Of a DNA stretch of 64,000 nucleotides, positions 35,376 through 44,900 are shown one piece after another. Position numbers and translations under genes: made by a program. The DNA comes from Enterobacter hormaechei subsp. hoffmannii (GTDB taxonomy: Bacteria > Pseudomonadota > Gammaproteobacteria > Enterobacterales > Enterobacteriaceae): positions 1,860,001 through 1,924,000 of the forward strand of contig NZ_CP017186.1 of the NCBI RefSeq assembly GCF_001729745.1. Direction: 5' to 3'. The number at the start of each line of letters is the position of its first letter. Position 1 is the first letter of the stretch. The notes below the pieces were generated by a model that was not told where the DNA came from, made no database searches, and was given only the letters and a program-made list of their open reading frames with translations.

Positions 35376-36542
35376 ATGAAAATCAATTTTCCCCTGCTGG
35401 CCCTGGCGATTGGCGCCTTTGGGATTGGCACCACTGAATTCTCCCCGATGGGGTTATTGCCTGTTATCGCCCGGGGCGTGGACGTCTCTATCCCTGCGGC
35501 CGGTATGTTGATCAGCGCCTACGCGATCGGCGTGATGGTGGGTGCGCCGCTGATGACGCTGCTGCTTTCGCACCGCGCGCGACGCAATGCGCTGATTTTC
35601 CTGATGGCAATTTTTACTCTCGGAAATGTGCTTTCCGCGATTTCGCCGGATTACACCACGCTGATGCTTTCCCGTATTCTGACCAGCCTGAACCACGGCG
35701 CTTTCTTCGGGCTGGGCTCGGTTGTTGCCGCAAGCGTAGTGCCAAAACATAAGCAGGCCAGCGCGGTAGCCACTATGTTTATGGGCCTCACCATCGCTAA
35801 TATCGGCGGCGTTCCCGCTGCCACCTGGCTGGGAGAAGCCATCGGCTGGCGTATGTCTTTCCTCGCAACCGCCGGACTGGGCGTGGTCGCGATGGTCGCG
35901 CTGTTCTTCTCGCTGCCGAAAGGAAGTGCGGGAGAACGTCCGGAAGTACGTAAAGAGCTGGCGGTGCTGATGCGTCCTCAGGTGTTGTCCGCGCTGCTCA
36001 CCACGGTGCTGGGGGCAGGGGCGATGTTTACGCTCTACACCTATATCTCCCCGGTGCTGCACGACATAACCCACGCAACGCCACTCTTTGTTACCGCGAT
36101 GCTGGTGCTGATTGGTGTCGGGTTCTCGATTGGCAACTATCTCGGCGGGAAATTTGCCGACCGCTCCGTCAGCGGGACGCTGAAAGGTTTTTTAACGCTG
36201 CTGATTGTCATCATGGTGGCGATCCCGTGGCTGGCGCGTAACGAAGTGGGCGCCGCGGTCGCCATGGTGGTGTGGGGCGCCGCAACCTTTGCCGTGGTGC
36301 CGCCGTTGCAGATGCGCGTGATGCGTGTTGCGCATGAGGCGCCGGGGCTTTCTTCGTCCGTGAATATCGGTGCGTTTAACCTGGGCAATGCGTTGGGGGC
36401 CGCAGCGGGCGGGGCGGTGATCTCCAGTGGTTTGGGTTACAGCTTTGTGCCGGTGATGGGGGCGATCATTGCCGCACTCGGCTTGCTGCTGGTGTTGATG
36501 TCCGGGCGTAAACAGCCAGAAGCGGTGTGTACGGCGGAATAA
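35376..36542 (+). CDS. ydhP: MFS transporter YdhP
   Basis: A 388-residue inner-membrane protein with 12 predicted segments, of the arabinose-efflux-like MFS group. The N-terminus FPLLALAIGAFGIGTTEFSP matches E. coli YdhP. It is a putative exporter of unknown substrate; arabinose efflux-type relatives move sugars or drugs. AGGAGTTTATTC is not ideal but CGGAG lies 7 bases before the ATG. It faces sodB tail to tail with a shared terminator. Confidence 0.93.
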   Translation: MKINFPLLALAIGAFGIGTTEFSPMGLLPVIARGVDVSIPAAGMLISAYAIGVMVGAPLMTLLLSHRARRNALIFLMAIFTLGNVLSAISPDYTTLMLSRILTSLNHGAFFGLGSVVAASVVPKHKQASAVATMFMGLTIANIGGVPAATWLGEAIGWRMSFLATAGLGVVAMVALFFSLPKGSAGERPEVRKELAVLMRPQVLSALLTTVLGAGAMFTLYTYISPVLHDITHATPLFVTAMLVLIGVGFSIGNYLGGKFADRSVSGTLKGFLTLLIVIMVAIPWLARNEVGAAVAMVVWGAATFAVVPPLQMRVMRVAHEAPGLSSSVNIGAFNLGNALGAAAGGAVISSGLGYSFVPVMGAIIAALGLLLVLMSGRKQPEAVCTAE

Positions 36543-36547
36543 ATAAA

Positions 36548-36574
36548 AACGCAGAAGGGTTGCCCCTTCTGCGT
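36548..36574 (-). terminator. sodB terminator
   Basis: ACGCAGAAGGG / CCCTTCTGCGT with a 4-base loop is followed on the minus strand by TTTTATTT. It lies between the convergent ydhP and sodB stops. Confidence 0.9.
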
Positions 36575-36579
36575 GTCCC

Positions 36580-37161
36580 TTATGCGGCGAAGTTCTTCGC
36601 AACAAATTCCCAGTTAACCAGTGCCCAGAAATGTTCCAGGTAGTTCGGGCGCGCATTACGGTAATCAATGTAATAGGCGTGTTCCCATACGTCCACGGTC
36701 ATCAGCGGCGTTGCGCTGGTGGTCAGAGGGGTACCCGCATTAGAAGTGGAAACGATAGCCAGTTTGCCATCAGCCTCTTTTACCAGCCAGGTCCAGCCGG
36801 AGCCAAAGTTTTTAACGGCTGCGTCAGTAAATTTCGCTTTGAAATCCGCGAAACTGCCGAACGCGGCGTTAATCGCTGCGGCCAGCTCACCGGTAGGTTC
36901 TCCGCCTGCATTTGGAGCCAGGCAGTGCCAGTAGAAGGTGTGGTTCCACACCTGGGCGGCGTTGTTGAATACGCCACCGTCTGAACTGCGCACAATCTCT
37001 TCCAGCGTTTTGCCTTCAAAATCGGTGCCCTTGATCAGGTTATTCAGGTTGGTGACATAGGTCTGGTGGTGCTTGCCGTAATGGTACTCCAGGGTTTCCG
37101 CAGAAATGTGCGGAGCCAGGGCGTCTTTTGCATACGGTAGTGCAGGTAATTCGAACGACAT
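36580..37161 (-). CDS. sodB: Iron superoxide dismutase SodB
   Basis: A 193-residue cytoplasmic enzyme converting superoxide to oxygen and hydrogen peroxide. Metal ligands are in [10 protein letters not shown] (His27 region), NHTFYWHCL (His74 region) and [15 protein letters not shown] (Asp and His). The residues [11 protein letters not shown] and the pattern GGEPTG are iron-type. I placed the start at ATG 37161, giving [10 protein letters not shown]. The leader ends AAGGAGAGTAGCA as in E. coli, the region paired by the small RNA RyhB when iron is short, so the same control is likely. Confidence 0.98.
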   Translation of the reverse strand: MSFELPALPYAKDALAPHISAETLEYHYGKHHQTYVTNLNNLIKGTDFEGKTLEEIVRSSDGGVFNNAAQVWNHTFYWHCLAPNAGGEPTGELAAAINAAFGSFADFKAKFTDAAVKNFGSGWTWLVKEADGKLAIVSTSNAGTPLTTSATPLMTVDVWEHAYYIDYRNARPNYLEHFWALVNWEFVAKNFAA

Positions 37162-37283
37162 TGCTACTCTCCTTATAGTTTTATACGTTGCCAATAACCC
37201 TACAGACAACAAGGACAGAATAGCAAATTGAAAGAGTATGCAAAAGAGGAACTTACCCCGCCACGGAGGCGGCAGGGCAGGGT

Positions 37284-38042
37284 CTAGCGAATGGTTTTTG
37301 GCGTCATCACTCGGCGCGCACCCACATAGTGGCGCACCCAATAATCTTCGCTGAGGGAGGTGATCTGTATGTCCTGACCGCTGCGCGGTGACTGGATAAA
37401 TTTACCGTTACCCACATACACCCCAACGTGATCGGCCGTGCCGCGTCCCTGGGTGCGGAAGAACACCAGGTCGCCATTTTGCAGTTCGCCACGGTTTACA
37501 GGCGCGGCGTCGCGCAGATGGTACATCTCATTGGCGGTGCGTGGAATGCGAAACTTCACCAGATCTTTATAGGCATAATAAACCAGCCCACTACAGTCAA
37601 AACCGGTGCGCGGAGAGGTGCCACCCCAGCGATATGGTTTACCTATTTGCCCCATCAGTTTATTCATCGCCGTTTTTTGCGCTTTCTGCATACGCGCTTT
37701 ATGCACGTCAGCCAGCTTCGTCACTTTTGCGCATTTCGTTTTATGGCCTTTGCGCACGGTGCATTTATCATTCACCAGGCTGGCGGTCGTGCGAGTGGTT
37801 TTGTGCGTGCCGGAACGGAGAGTTTTGGTTTTACTGGAGGCGGTCTTTTTGGTGTGAGCGGTGGTTTTCTTCTTTACTGTTTTGCTGGTGGTTTTTTTCT
37901 TACGTTCTGTGGTTTTTGCCAGATGCGTTTTTTGTACAGCAGAATGCCGCGCCTGTTCGGAGGCGTTCGCCGCTGGCGTAAATGGGAGTGTGGTAAACAG
38001 TAAAGCACAGAGCGTCATCGAGATTTTAGTTATCCGCGCCAC
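37284..38042 (-). CDS. mepH: Murein DD-endopeptidase MepH
   Basis: A 252-residue NlpC/P60-family cell-wall hydrolase (YdhO in E. coli). It has a signal peptide ([16 protein letters not shown]), then a lysine- and threonine-rich, low-complexity linker (about 35-95) and the catalytic domain (about 125-245). Cys is in [13 protein letters not shown], His in [10 protein letters not shown], and a third residue in the [10 protein letters not shown] region. It cuts D-Ala-mDAP crosslinks to allow wall growth. I chose a GTG start at 38042 after AGGGGA; it gives the E. coli-like VARITKIS. The next in-frame upstream extension has no ribosome site. Confidence 0.93.
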   Translation of the reverse strand: MARITKISMTLCALLFTTLPFTPAANASEQARHSAVQKTHLAKTTERKKKTTSKTVKKKTTAHTKKTASSKTKTLRSGTHKTTRTTASLVNDKCTVRKGHKTKCAKVTKLADVHKARMQKAQKTAMNKLMGQIGKPYRWGGTSPRTGFDCSGLVYYAYKDLVKFRIPRTANEMYHLRDAAPVNRGELQNGDLVFFRTQGRGTADHVGVYVGNGKFIQSPRSGQDIQITSLSEDYWVRHYVGARRVMTPKTIR

Positions 38043-38380
38043 TGGGCAGTCCCCTGATAAGTGCGAGCCAAAATACATACCCGCATGAGATTTACAAAAC
38101 CAGTCGATTCTAATCCATAAAATCGGAATAAGTTAATAGCATTTTTCATTCAAAAAATGTGTTTCGTTAGCAAGTGCAAAAAAATTCACCATTCTGTCGC
38201 ACTCTTGTTCGCTCCTTAAGCAAAACCGCACGGCGCGCAGCCTTAAACGTCATTATCAATGCAACTTTACGCGATAGCGGATAAAATAATGAGACGTGAC
38301 AAAAATGTTATTTTCCGATGTCGGCCTGACCCGCTACAATGTCAGACTGATGCCGTAACAGAAGTTAAAGGAAGCAAGAC

Positions 38381-38728
38381 ATGAGCACCACTATTGAAAA
38401 AATTCAGCGCCAGATCGCTGAAAACCCGATTCTCCTGTACATGAAAGGTTCTCCGAAGCTGCCAAGCTGCGGCTTCTCCGCGCAAGCGGTTCAGGCGCTG
38501 TCCGCCTGTGGTGAGCGTTTTGCTTACGTTGATATCCTGCAAAACCCGGACATCCGCGCTGAGCTGCCAAAATACGCAAACTGGCCGACCTTCCCACAGC
38601 TGTGGGTTGACGGTGAACTGGTTGGCGGCTGTGATATTCTGATTGAAATGTATCAGCGCGGCGAACTGCAACAGCTGATCAAAGAGACTGCGGCGAAGTA
38701 TAAAACCGAAGAGCCGGACGCAGAATAA
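38381..38728 (+). CDS. grxD: Monothiol glutaredoxin GrxD
   Basis: A 115-residue monothiol glutaredoxin (Grx4). The CGFS motif is in LPSCGFSAQAV (about residues 30-33). It binds a [2Fe-2S] cluster with glutathione as a dimer and takes part in Fe-S delivery. NWPTFPQLWVDGELVGG is the glutathione-binding strand. The length is as in E. coli. The 302-base gap before it (38079-38380) is AT-rich near 38150 and holds the promoters; I see no ORF there. Confidence 0.97.
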   Translation: MSTTIEKIQRQIAENPILLYMKGSPKLPSCGFSAQAVQALSACGERFAYVDILQNPDIRAELPKYANWPTFPQLWVDGELVGGCDILIEMYQRGELQQLIKETAAKYKTEEPDAE

Positions 38729-38743
38729 GTTTTCTGCGGATAT

Positions 38744-38779
38744 AAAAAAGCGACCACATTATGTTGGTCGCTTTTTTTT
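38744..38779. terminator. Bidirectional terminator between grxD and rnt
   Basis: AAAAAAGCGACCA / TGGTCGCTTTTTTTT with an 8-base loop, flanked by A and T runs, lies between the convergent grxD and rnt stops. Confidence 0.95.
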
Positions 38780-38806
38780 GTCCTGTGGGGCTGTTGATTA
38801 CCCAGT

Positions 38807-39466
38807 CTACGATTGAAGATCGGCCTCGTCGCCCATCGGCAGCGGCCAGCCACCCAGACGTTTCCAGCGGTTGACGATCTCACAGAACAGCTCCGCCGTA
38901 CGCTCGGTATCGTATAACGCGGAATGCGCCTGAGTGCCGTCAAACGCAATACCCGCCGTGATGCAGGCTTTAGAGAGCACGGTTTGCCCCAGCGCCAGGC
39001 CGCTCAGCGCGGCGGTGTCGAAGGTCACAAACGGATGGAATGGATTACGCTTTAGCGAGGCGCGCTCGGCGGCAGCCATGGTGAAGCTGTGATCGAACGT
39101 AGCGTTGTGGGCCACCATGATGGCGCGGCTACAGTCATTCTCTTTCATGCCTTTGCGCACCATTTTGAAAATGGCGTGCAGCGCCTCGTATTCGCTTACC
39201 GCCCCGCGCAGCGGGTTTGTCGGATCGATACCGTTAAAGGCCAGCGCCTCTGGCTGTAAGTTTGCCCCTTCAAAGGGTTCAACGTGGAAATGCAGCGTGG
39301 TGTCCGGTACAAGCCAGCCCTGTTCATCCATCTTCAGCGTGATGGCGGCAATCTCTAGCAGCGCATCGGTTTTAGCGTTAAATCCGGCTGTTTCTACATC
39401 AATGACAACGGGATAAAAACCACGAAAACGGTCGCACAGACCGGTAAATTGAGCGTTATCGGACAT
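38807..39466 (-). CDS. rnt: Ribonuclease T
   Basis: A 219-residue 3'-5' exoribonuclease of the DEDD family. The acidic residues are seen in [15 protein letters not shown] (Asp-Glu), [10 protein letters not shown] (Asp) and [15 protein letters not shown] (His-Asp, DEDDh). It trims tRNA 3' ends and matures 5S and 23S rRNA. The length and N-terminus fit E. coli RNase T (215 residues) with a slightly longer tail. Transcribed in the same direction as the nemRA-gloA group but 96 bases later. Confidence 0.97.
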   Translation of the reverse strand: MSDNAQFTGLCDRFRGFYPVVIDVETAGFNAKTDALLEIAAITLKMDEQGWLVPDTTLHFHVEPFEGANLQPEALAFNGIDPTNPLRGAVSEYEALHAIFKMVRKGMKENDCSRAIMVAHNATFDHSFTMAAAERASLKRNPFHPFVTFDTAALSGLALGQTVLSKACITAGIAFDGTQAHSALYDTERTAELFCEIVNRWKRLGGWPLPMGDEADLQS

Positions 39467-39538
39467 CAGGGTCTCTTACAAGGGGGAAAAAGCAGTGCGC
39501 ATTATGGCAAATTTTGAGAGGGGATGCAGCAAAACAAC

Positions 39539-39555
39539 GGGCGCATAGTGCGCCC
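39539..39555 (-). terminator. Weak terminator after gloA
   Basis: GGGCGCA-CTA-TGCGCCC is followed on the minus strand by GTTGTTTTGC. The T-run is interrupted, so some read-through into rnt is likely. Confidence 0.5.
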
Positions 39556-39562
39556 TGCGGGA

Positions 39563-39970
39563 TCAATTGCCCAGACCGCGACCAGCGTCTTTAGCTTCGA
39601 TCAGTTCGATTTTATACCCGTCCGGATCTTCAACAAACGCAATCACGGTGGTGCCACCTTTAACCGGACCGGCTTCACGGGTGACGTTACCGCCATTGCT
39701 GCGGATACGTTCGCAGGCTTCAGCCGCGTTATCCACTTCCAGCGCGATGTGGCCGTAAGCCGTACCCAGCTCGTAGCTGTCCACGCCCCAGTTGTAGGTC
39801 AGCTCGATGACCGCTTCTTCAGATTCCGGGCCGTAACCGACAAACGCCAGAGAGTATTTATATTCCGGATTTTCGCTGGTGCGCAGCAGCTTCATGCCCA
39901 GAACGTTAGTGTAGAAATCGATGGAACGTTGCAGGTCGCCAACGCGCAGCATGGTGTGAAGTAGGCGCAT
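39563..39970 (-). CDS. gloA: Glyoxalase I (lactoylglutathione lyase)
   Basis: A 135-residue metalloenzyme (nickel in E. coli) converting the hemithioacetal of methylglyoxal and glutathione to S-lactoylglutathione. Metal ligands are His5 (MRLLHTML), Glu in [10 protein letters not shown], His in [11 protein letters not shown] and Glu in GYKIELIE. It is the third gene after nemR and nemA, as in E. coli where NemR senses electrophiles and induces both. A hairpin lies between nemA and gloA. Confidence 0.97.
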   Translation of the reverse strand: MRLLHTMLRVGDLQRSIDFYTNVLGMKLLRTSENPEYKYSLAFVGYGPESEEAVIELTYNWGVDSYELGTAYGHIALEVDNAAEACERIRSNGGNVTREAGPVKGGTTVIAFVEDPDGYKIELIEAKDAGRGLGN

Positions 39971-40028
39971 AATTTCCTCATTAACCAGTGGAATGGATTA
40001 TCTTTTTGAACAGAAACGATGTTTTAGT

Positions 40029-40052
40029 ATAGCGGCGAAAGGTCGCCGCTAT
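40029..40052. other. Intercistronic hairpin between nemA and gloA
   Basis: ATAGCGGCGA-AAGG-TCGCCGCTAT is a perfect 10-bp stem in the 99-base gap. No T-run follows on the minus strand, so it is more likely an mRNA stabiliser or partial attenuator setting the gloA/nemA ratio. Confidence 0.55.
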
Positions 40053-40069
40053 CAATGTACAAAGCGGGA

Positions 40070-41167
40070 TTACAGTGAAGGGTAGTCGGTATAACCTTCC
40101 GCGCCGCCGCCATAGAAGCTTTCAGGGCGCTGCGGGTTCAGTTCGGCTTTCTTCTGCAAACGGGCAACCAGATCCGGGTTAGCAATGTAATCACGGCCAA
40201 AGGCCACGGCGTCGATCAGACCTTTACCGATCAGATCCTCGGCTTTCTCTGCCGTATAAGCGCCCGCCCCGATAATCACGCCGTGGAAGCGCTCGCGAAC
40301 TTTCTGGCGGAAGGCTTCGCTGTAGGGCTTGCCGCCTGCCCAGTCCGGCTCGGACATGTGCAGATACGCGATACCGCGTTTAGCCAGCTCTTCAATCAGA
40401 TACAGCGCATCCGCTTCTTCGTTCGGACCGTTGTCGACGTTCTGGAAGGTACCAATTGGGGAAACTCGAATACCAATGCGATCTGCGCTCCACTCATTAC
40501 ACACGGCATCTACCACTTCAAGCACCAGACGCGCGCGGTTTTCAACGCTGCCGCCGTACTGGTCGGTACGCTGATTGGAAGACGGTGACAGGAACTGGTG
40601 CAGCAGGTAGCCGTGCGCAGAGTGCAGCTCAACCAGGTCGAAGCCCGCTTCACGGGCGTTGGCGACGGCCTGACGGAAATCATTCACGATCCCCGGGATC
40701 TCGTCCAGCTCAAGCGCGCGTGGCGTGGTGGTGTCGACGCGAATAGCATTACCGTTTTCATCGCGCAGGGAAGTGCGGGTATTCGCATTCAGGGCAGAGG
40801 CAGAAACGGGCGCCTGACCGCCAGGCTGGATGCTGCTGTGCGAGATACGACCGGTGTGCCACAGCTGAACCGCAATACGGCCATCTTCAGCATGAACGCC
40901 TGCGGTGATTTTTTTCCACGCGGCGATCTGTTCCGGGCTGTGCAGACCCGGCGCACCGGCGTAGCCTTTGGCCTGGGCAGAAATCTGCGTGGCTTCGGAA
41001 ATAATCAGGCCCGAGCTGGCGCGCTGACGGTAATACTCACCCATCAATGGCGTTGGGATATCTCCCGGCTCGATGCTGCGCAGACGGGTAAGTGGGGCCA
41101 TAAACACGCGGTTTGGGGCAGTAACGGCACCCACTTTCAGTGGGGTAAATAGCTTTTCAGCGGACAT
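40070..41167 (-). CDS. nemA: N-ethylmaleimide reductase NemA (Old Yellow Enzyme family)
   Basis: A 365-residue FMN enzyme that uses NADPH to reduce activated alkenes, nitrate esters and other electrophiles. The TIM barrel has [15 protein letters not shown] at the N-terminus, [20 protein letters not shown] in the middle (active-site His and Asn region HSAHGYL) and [15 protein letters not shown] near the end. The length equals E. coli NemA. It is preceded by nemR with an imperfect NemR-like site between them. Confidence 0.97.
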   Translation of the reverse strand: MSAEKLFTPLKVGAVTAPNRVFMAPLTRLRSIEPGDIPTPLMGEYYRQRASSGLIISEATQISAQAKGYAGAPGLHSPEQIAAWKKITAGVHAEDGRIAVQLWHTGRISHSSIQPGGQAPVSASALNANTRTSLRDENGNAIRVDTTTPRALELDEIPGIVNDFRQAVANAREAGFDLVELHSAHGYLLHQFLSPSSNQRTDQYGGSVENRARLVLEVVDAVCNEWSADRIGIRVSPIGTFQNVDNGPNEEADALYLIEELAKRGIAYLHMSEPDWAGGKPYSEAFRQKVRERFHGVIIGAGAYTAEKAEDLIGKGLIDAVAFGRDYIANPDLVARLQKKAELNPQRPESFYGGGAEGYTDYPSL

Positions 41168-41180
41168 AATGGCTCCTGAG

Positions 41181-41195
41181 TAGACCAGTCGACTA
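41181..41195. promoter_or_regulatory. Second NemR-like site between nemR and nemA
   Basis: TAGACCAGTCGACTA resembles the dyad before nemR: the left arm TAGACC is identical and the right arm is GACTA instead of GGTCTA. It lies 14 bases before the nemA ATG. Confidence 0.45.
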
Positions 41196-41220
41196 GTAAA
41201 AGGGTAAATAAAAACGCCGG

Positions 41221-41820
41221 CTACACGCCAGGCGCGGTAATACAGTTTTTCACATGCGCCAGCGCGCTTTCGAGCGGCACGGCGCTGCGAGACATTTTTG
41301 CCTGCAGGTTGGCGCCTAACCAGAGGGAATAGAGCACCTGTGCCTGCGTGAGCGGATCACCGGAGAAGGAGAGCGTTGTTTCATCGCGGCCTTTTTCCAG
41401 CGCCTGAGCCAGCAGAGCGATTACGCCGCTGGCCCCTTTATCAATGGCGGTGCGCATATCTTCGGAGAGATCGCACACTTCGGCAGACAGTTTTACCGTC
41501 AGGCACCCGCTGATGATGCCCTGCTGACAGAACTGCGTCAGCGTTTCCTGATAGTAGTTCAGAACACGATCCCGGTAGTCACCTTCGCCGCTGGCGAAGT
41601 GGGCTGCCAGGCGCTGATGGTAGCTGGCGTAGTGCCGCTCCAGCATGGCTACGCCAAACGCCTCTTTGGATCGAAAATAGTGATAAAACGATCCCTTAGG
41701 CACTTCAGCGGTTTTTAATAACTCGCTCAGCCCCATACCGGTAAACCCGCGATGCATGCAAAGGCGCTCGCCGGTAGCCAGCAAATGTTCTCGTGTATCG
41801 TGTTCTGTATGTCTGCTCAT
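41221..41820 (-). CDS. nemR: Electrophile- and HOCl-sensing repressor NemR
   Basis: A 199-residue TetR-family repressor. The helix-turn-helix is at about 10-55 ([20 protein letters not shown] then [18 protein letters not shown]). A redox-sensing Cys is in [13 protein letters not shown] (about residue 106), the position shown in E. coli to react with hypochlorite and electrophiles. NemR represses nemA and gloA. A perfect dyad lies 14 bases before its start. Confidence 0.96.
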   Translation of the reverse strand: MSRHTEHDTREHLLATGERLCMHRGFTGMGLSELLKTAEVPKGSFYHYFRSKEAFGVAMLERHYASYHQRLAAHFASGEGDYRDRVLNYYQETLTQFCQQGIISGCLTVKLSAEVCDLSEDMRTAIDKGASGVIALLAQALEKGRDETTLSFSGDPLTQAQVLYSLWLGANLQAKMSRSAVPLESALAHVKNCITAPGV

Positions 41821-41833
41821 GCCTTTACTCTAA

Positions 41834-41849
41834 TAGACCGTTCGGTCTA
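41834..41849. promoter_or_regulatory. NemR operator
   Basis: TAGACC-GTTC-GGTCTA is a perfect 6-bp inverted repeat just upstream of nemR and matches the known NemR box form in E. coli. Confidence 0.85.
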
Positions 41850-41861
41850 ATGCAAGCCCGC

Positions 41862-43487
41862 TTAGCGACGACATTGCGACAAAATATCCAGCTGCGGCTG
41901 ATAAACCACTGATTTCACGTCCATCATGCCCAGAACCGTGGCAAACAAATTGTCCTGTGAAACTGCCTCTTTTGCAGCATGGTTACGCAGGCAATCCGTG
42001 TTTACGCCGAAGTTTTTCGCATAGTCCGGGGAGAGCCAGAACATAAACGGAATATGCGTTTGCTGCTCCGGGGCCAGCATATACGGCGTACCGTGCAGGT
42101 AAATTCCGCTTTCGCCCAGCGATTCGCCGTGATCGGAGAGGTAAATGAGCGCTGTGTTCATACTGGCCTTCCGGGCTTTTAGCGCGTCGATGGTTCGGCT
42201 GAGCACGCTATCGGTATACAGAATCGAGTTGTCATAGGTATTGATCAGCGACTGATGATCGCAATCCTGAATTTCATTGGTATCGCAGGTTGGGGTGAAT
42301 TTCCGGAAGCGGTCCGGGTAACGGTTGTAATAAGCCGGACCGTGGCTGCCCATCAGGTGTATCACCAGTACGGTATCCTGCTTTATTCCGTCCAGCACGT
42401 TGTCCAGGCGGTACAGGTTGACGTCGTCGATACAGGATTTGTCCTTACAGAACTGATCCAGTTTCCACTGGGTCATATCCGTGTGCGGCACACGGTCGCA
42501 GGCACCTTTACACCCGCCGTCATTGTCGCGCCACAGCAGGTTGAACCCGGCGTGGTTAAGCACATCGAGCAGTCCTTCCTGATGATGGGCGAGGTCCGCG
42601 TCATATTTTTTTCGCGTCATGCCGGAGAACATGCAGGGGACGGAAACGGCGGTTTCCGTGCCACAGGAGGAGGCCTGTGGGAAGTTGATGACATCCCGCT
42701 TTTTCAGCTCGGGGTTGGTTTCACGGGGGTAACCATTTAACGAATAGTTTGCAGCGCGGGAGGCTTCGCCCACCACCAGAACCAGCACGGTTTTCTTACG
42801 TTGGCCGGAAATCAGCGCCCCTTTATGGGCATCCTCGCCAATGCGGACCAGCGTCTGGTCGCCGGCAAACCAGCGCATTTTGCTGTACTTCACAACGGCG
42901 CTCACGTAGTTCGCCGGAGTGACCATTTTGACGATGCTTTTGTTATTGCGGAACAGCGAAGCATAGTCTTTATAGAACACTGCCGCGACGAGAATGATCA
43001 CCAGCAGCGCACCGAGTATAGCGGCGAAACGTGTTAGCAGGGCATACCACCATTTTCCGGTTCGAATGCGCGTCAGGGCTAAGATGACGGAAGGGACCAG
43101 ACCCGCGACGGCCAGCCACAGGATCAGCTGCGGCGTTACCAGGGCTGTCGCTTCCTGGGAGTTAGTCTCAAACACGTTCACAATCATGTTCTGATCGATA
43201 ACCGCGCCATAGGTGTACATAAACCAGGTCGCGGCGGCGCATCCTATGGTCAGGGCAATCATGAGCGGCTTGCGAATAAAGGGAATATTCAGCAGGCTAA
43301 AAACAATGACCCAGCCGCAGAACAGAACCAGCGGCACACTGGCGGCAAAAAGCACGTCGTGCAGACGGGCAGGTGCGATAATTGACCAGCTGCGCTGGAT
43401 AAACAGCGCATTGAACACGGTGAAGAAAAGCGCACAGGCGAGGGTAAATTTCGTATCGTTACAGTGTAACTTTTTAGTGAGCCACAT
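41862..43487 (-). CDS. eptA: Phosphoethanolamine-lipid A transferase (EptA family)
   Basis: A 541-residue inner-membrane enzyme that adds phosphoethanolamine to lipid A at the periplasmic face, lowering negative charge and binding of cationic peptides such as polymyxin. Five N-terminal membrane segments (about 15-175) precede the sulfatase-like domain: VLVVGEASRAANYSLNGYP (metal site and, nearby, the nucleophile Thr in SCGTETAVSVPCM), WRDNDGGCKGACDRVPH, and IYLSDHGESLGE (metal Asp-His). I chose ATG 43487 because it lies about 28 bases from a probable transcript start; ATG 43505 would have almost no leader. E. coli has no eptA here (its copy is with basRS). Confidence 0.93.
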   Translation of the reverse strand: MWLTKKLHCNDTKFTLACALFFTVFNALFIQRSWSIIAPARLHDVLFAASVPLVLFCGWVIVFSLLNIPFIRKPLMIALTIGCAAATWFMYTYGAVIDQNMIVNVFETNSQEATALVTPQLILWLAVAGLVPSVILALTRIRTGKWWYALLTRFAAILGALLVIILVAAVFYKDYASLFRNNKSIVKMVTPANYVSAVVKYSKMRWFAGDQTLVRIGEDAHKGALISGQRKKTVLVLVVGEASRAANYSLNGYPRETNPELKKRDVINFPQASSCGTETAVSVPCMFSGMTRKKYDADLAHHQEGLLDVLNHAGFNLLWRDNDGGCKGACDRVPHTDMTQWKLDQFCKDKSCIDDVNLYRLDNVLDGIKQDTVLVIHLMGSHGPAYYNRYPDRFRKFTPTCDTNEIQDCDHQSLINTYDNSILYTDSVLSRTIDALKARKASMNTALIYLSDHGESLGESGIYLHGTPYMLAPEQQTHIPFMFWLSPDYAKNFGVNTDCLRNHAAKEAVSQDNLFATVLGMMDVKSVVYQPQLDILSQCRR

Positions 43488-43520
43488 GATGACCAGACCA
43501 TTCATTATATCAATGCGGCG

Positions 43521-43553
43521 AGTATAAGAAGGGAAGATTAGCGAAACCTTAAT
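43521..43553 (-). promoter_or_regulatory. eptA promoter with PmrA-like box
   Basis: On the minus strand ATTAAG-GTTTC-GCTAAT (43537-43553) resembles the PmrA direct repeat (CTTAAT-N5-CTTAAT). A -10 TATACT (43521-43526) follows 10 bases later. PmrA activates eptA in Salmonella and E. coli; here it is inferred. Confidence 0.45.
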
Positions 43554-43635
43554 GCCCTGTTTGTGACGGACACTCCTTGCATGCAGGCCATTTAGGGTCT
43601 TCACTGTAGGGAATAATGACGTTCTGGAGGTAGGT

Positions 43636-43875
43636 GTGGCAGAGCAACTGGAATTTTTCCCTGTCCAGAGCCCGTGCCGGGGTATTTGCCAGGTTGATGA
43701 ACGAGGATACTGCCGTGGCTGCATGCGCACACGCGATGAACGTTTTAACTGGCAAAATTTCAGCGACGCGCAAAAGCAGGAGGTCTTACGGCTCTGCCGA
43801 CAACGTCTGCTGCGCAAAATTCGTGCAAACAAAGCGGTTGAAACTGAAGAACCTCAGCAACCTTCACTGTTTTAG
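43636..43875 (+). CDS. ydhL: DUF1289 protein YdhL
   Basis: A 79-residue protein very close to E. coli YdhL. Four cysteines in SPCRGICQVDERGYCRGCMR form a likely metal-binding knuckle typical of DUF1289, followed by a basic helix. The C-terminus ends EPQQPSLF. The start is GTG 43636 after GGAGGTAGG. Its role is unknown. It is divergent from eptA; in E. coli it lies next to nemR, so the eptA gene splits that pair here. Confidence 0.92.
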   Translation: MAEQLEFFPVQSPCRGICQVDERGYCRGCMRTRDERFNWQNFSDAQKQEVLRLCRQRLLRKIRANKAVETEEPQQPSLF

Positions 43876-43923
43876 CAGGGTAATTGCGTATACTGGTGAC
43901 ATGACTTCCTTGAGGAAAATGTT

Positions 43924-44820
43924 ATGGTTCAGCGTATTACCCTTGCCCCGCAGGGCCCGGAATTCTCCCGATTCGTTATGGGCTACTGGCGCCTTATGGA
44001 CTGGAATATGTCTACGGTCCAGCTGGTGGACTTTATAGAAGAGCATCTCGATCTCGGGATCACCACCGTCGATCACGCTGATATTTATGGCGGCTATCAG
44101 TGCGAGGCCGCTTTTGGCGAAGCGCTGAAGCGTGCGCCAGCGCTGCGTGAACGTATGGAGATTGTGACCAAATGCGGTATTGCCACCACAGCAAAACCGG
44201 AGCATGCACTTGGGCATTACATCACTGACAGCGCGCATATCGTTAAAAGCGCTGAGCAGTCACTGGTCAACCTGGCCACCGATCGTATCGACCTGCTGCT
44301 GATCCACCGTCCCGATCCATTGATGGATGCGGATGAGGTTGCGGAAGCGTTCCTGACGCTACACCAGAGCGGCAAAGTGCGTCATTTTGGCGTGTCTAAC
44401 TTCACCCCGGCACAGTTTGCGCTATTGCAGTCTCGCCTGCCGTTTACGCTGGCGACGAATCAGGTGGAGATCTCGCCTGTTCACCAGCCGCTGCTGCTGG
44501 ACGGAACGCTCGATCAGCTGCAACAGTTACGCATTCGTCCGATGGCCTGGTCTTGTCTCGGCGGCGGTCGCCTGTTTAACGATGAGGCCTTCCAGCCGCT
44601 GCGAAACGAGCTTGAAACCGTGGCCCGCGAACTGAATGCGGAAAGCATCGAGCAGGTGGTTTACGCCTGGATCCTGCGCCTGCCGTCTAAACCGCTGCCA
44701 ATTATCGGCTCCGGCAAAATTGAGCGCGTACGCGCTGCGCTGGTGGCTGAAGAGCTGGATATGTCGCGTCAGCAGTGGTTCCGCATCCGCAAGGCGGCTC
44801 TGGGCTACGACGTACCCTGA
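43924..44820 (+). CDS. ydhF: Aldo/keto reductase YdhF
   Basis: A 298-residue oxidoreductase of the aldo/keto reductase family, NADPH-dependent, with a TIM barrel. Catalytic residues are seen in DHADIYGGYQCE (Asp, Tyr), VTKCGI (Lys) and LLIHRPDPLMD (His). LPIIGSGKIERV near the end binds the cofactor phosphate. It matches E. coli YdhF, whose natural substrate is not settled. GAGGAAAATGTT precedes the ATG. It follows ydhL by 48 bases. Confidence 0.94.
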   Translation: MVQRITLAPQGPEFSRFVMGYWRLMDWNMSTVQLVDFIEEHLDLGITTVDHADIYGGYQCEAAFGEALKRAPALRERMEIVTKCGIATTAKPEHALGHYITDSAHIVKSAEQSLVNLATDRIDLLLIHRPDPLMDADEVAEAFLTLHQSGKVRHFGVSNFTPAQFALLQSRLPFTLATNQVEISPVHQPLLLDGTLDQLQQLRIRPMAWSCLGGGRLFNDEAFQPLRNELETVARELNAESIEQVVYAWILRLPSKPLPIIGSGKIERVRAALVAEELDMSRQQWFRIRKAALGYDVP

Positions 44821-44900
44821 GTGCGTGGAGTCTGACTTTCCGGTGAAATCTGCGCCTCTGGTATAGACTTAAGGTGCAAAAAATAACCCGTGGAGGTCAT

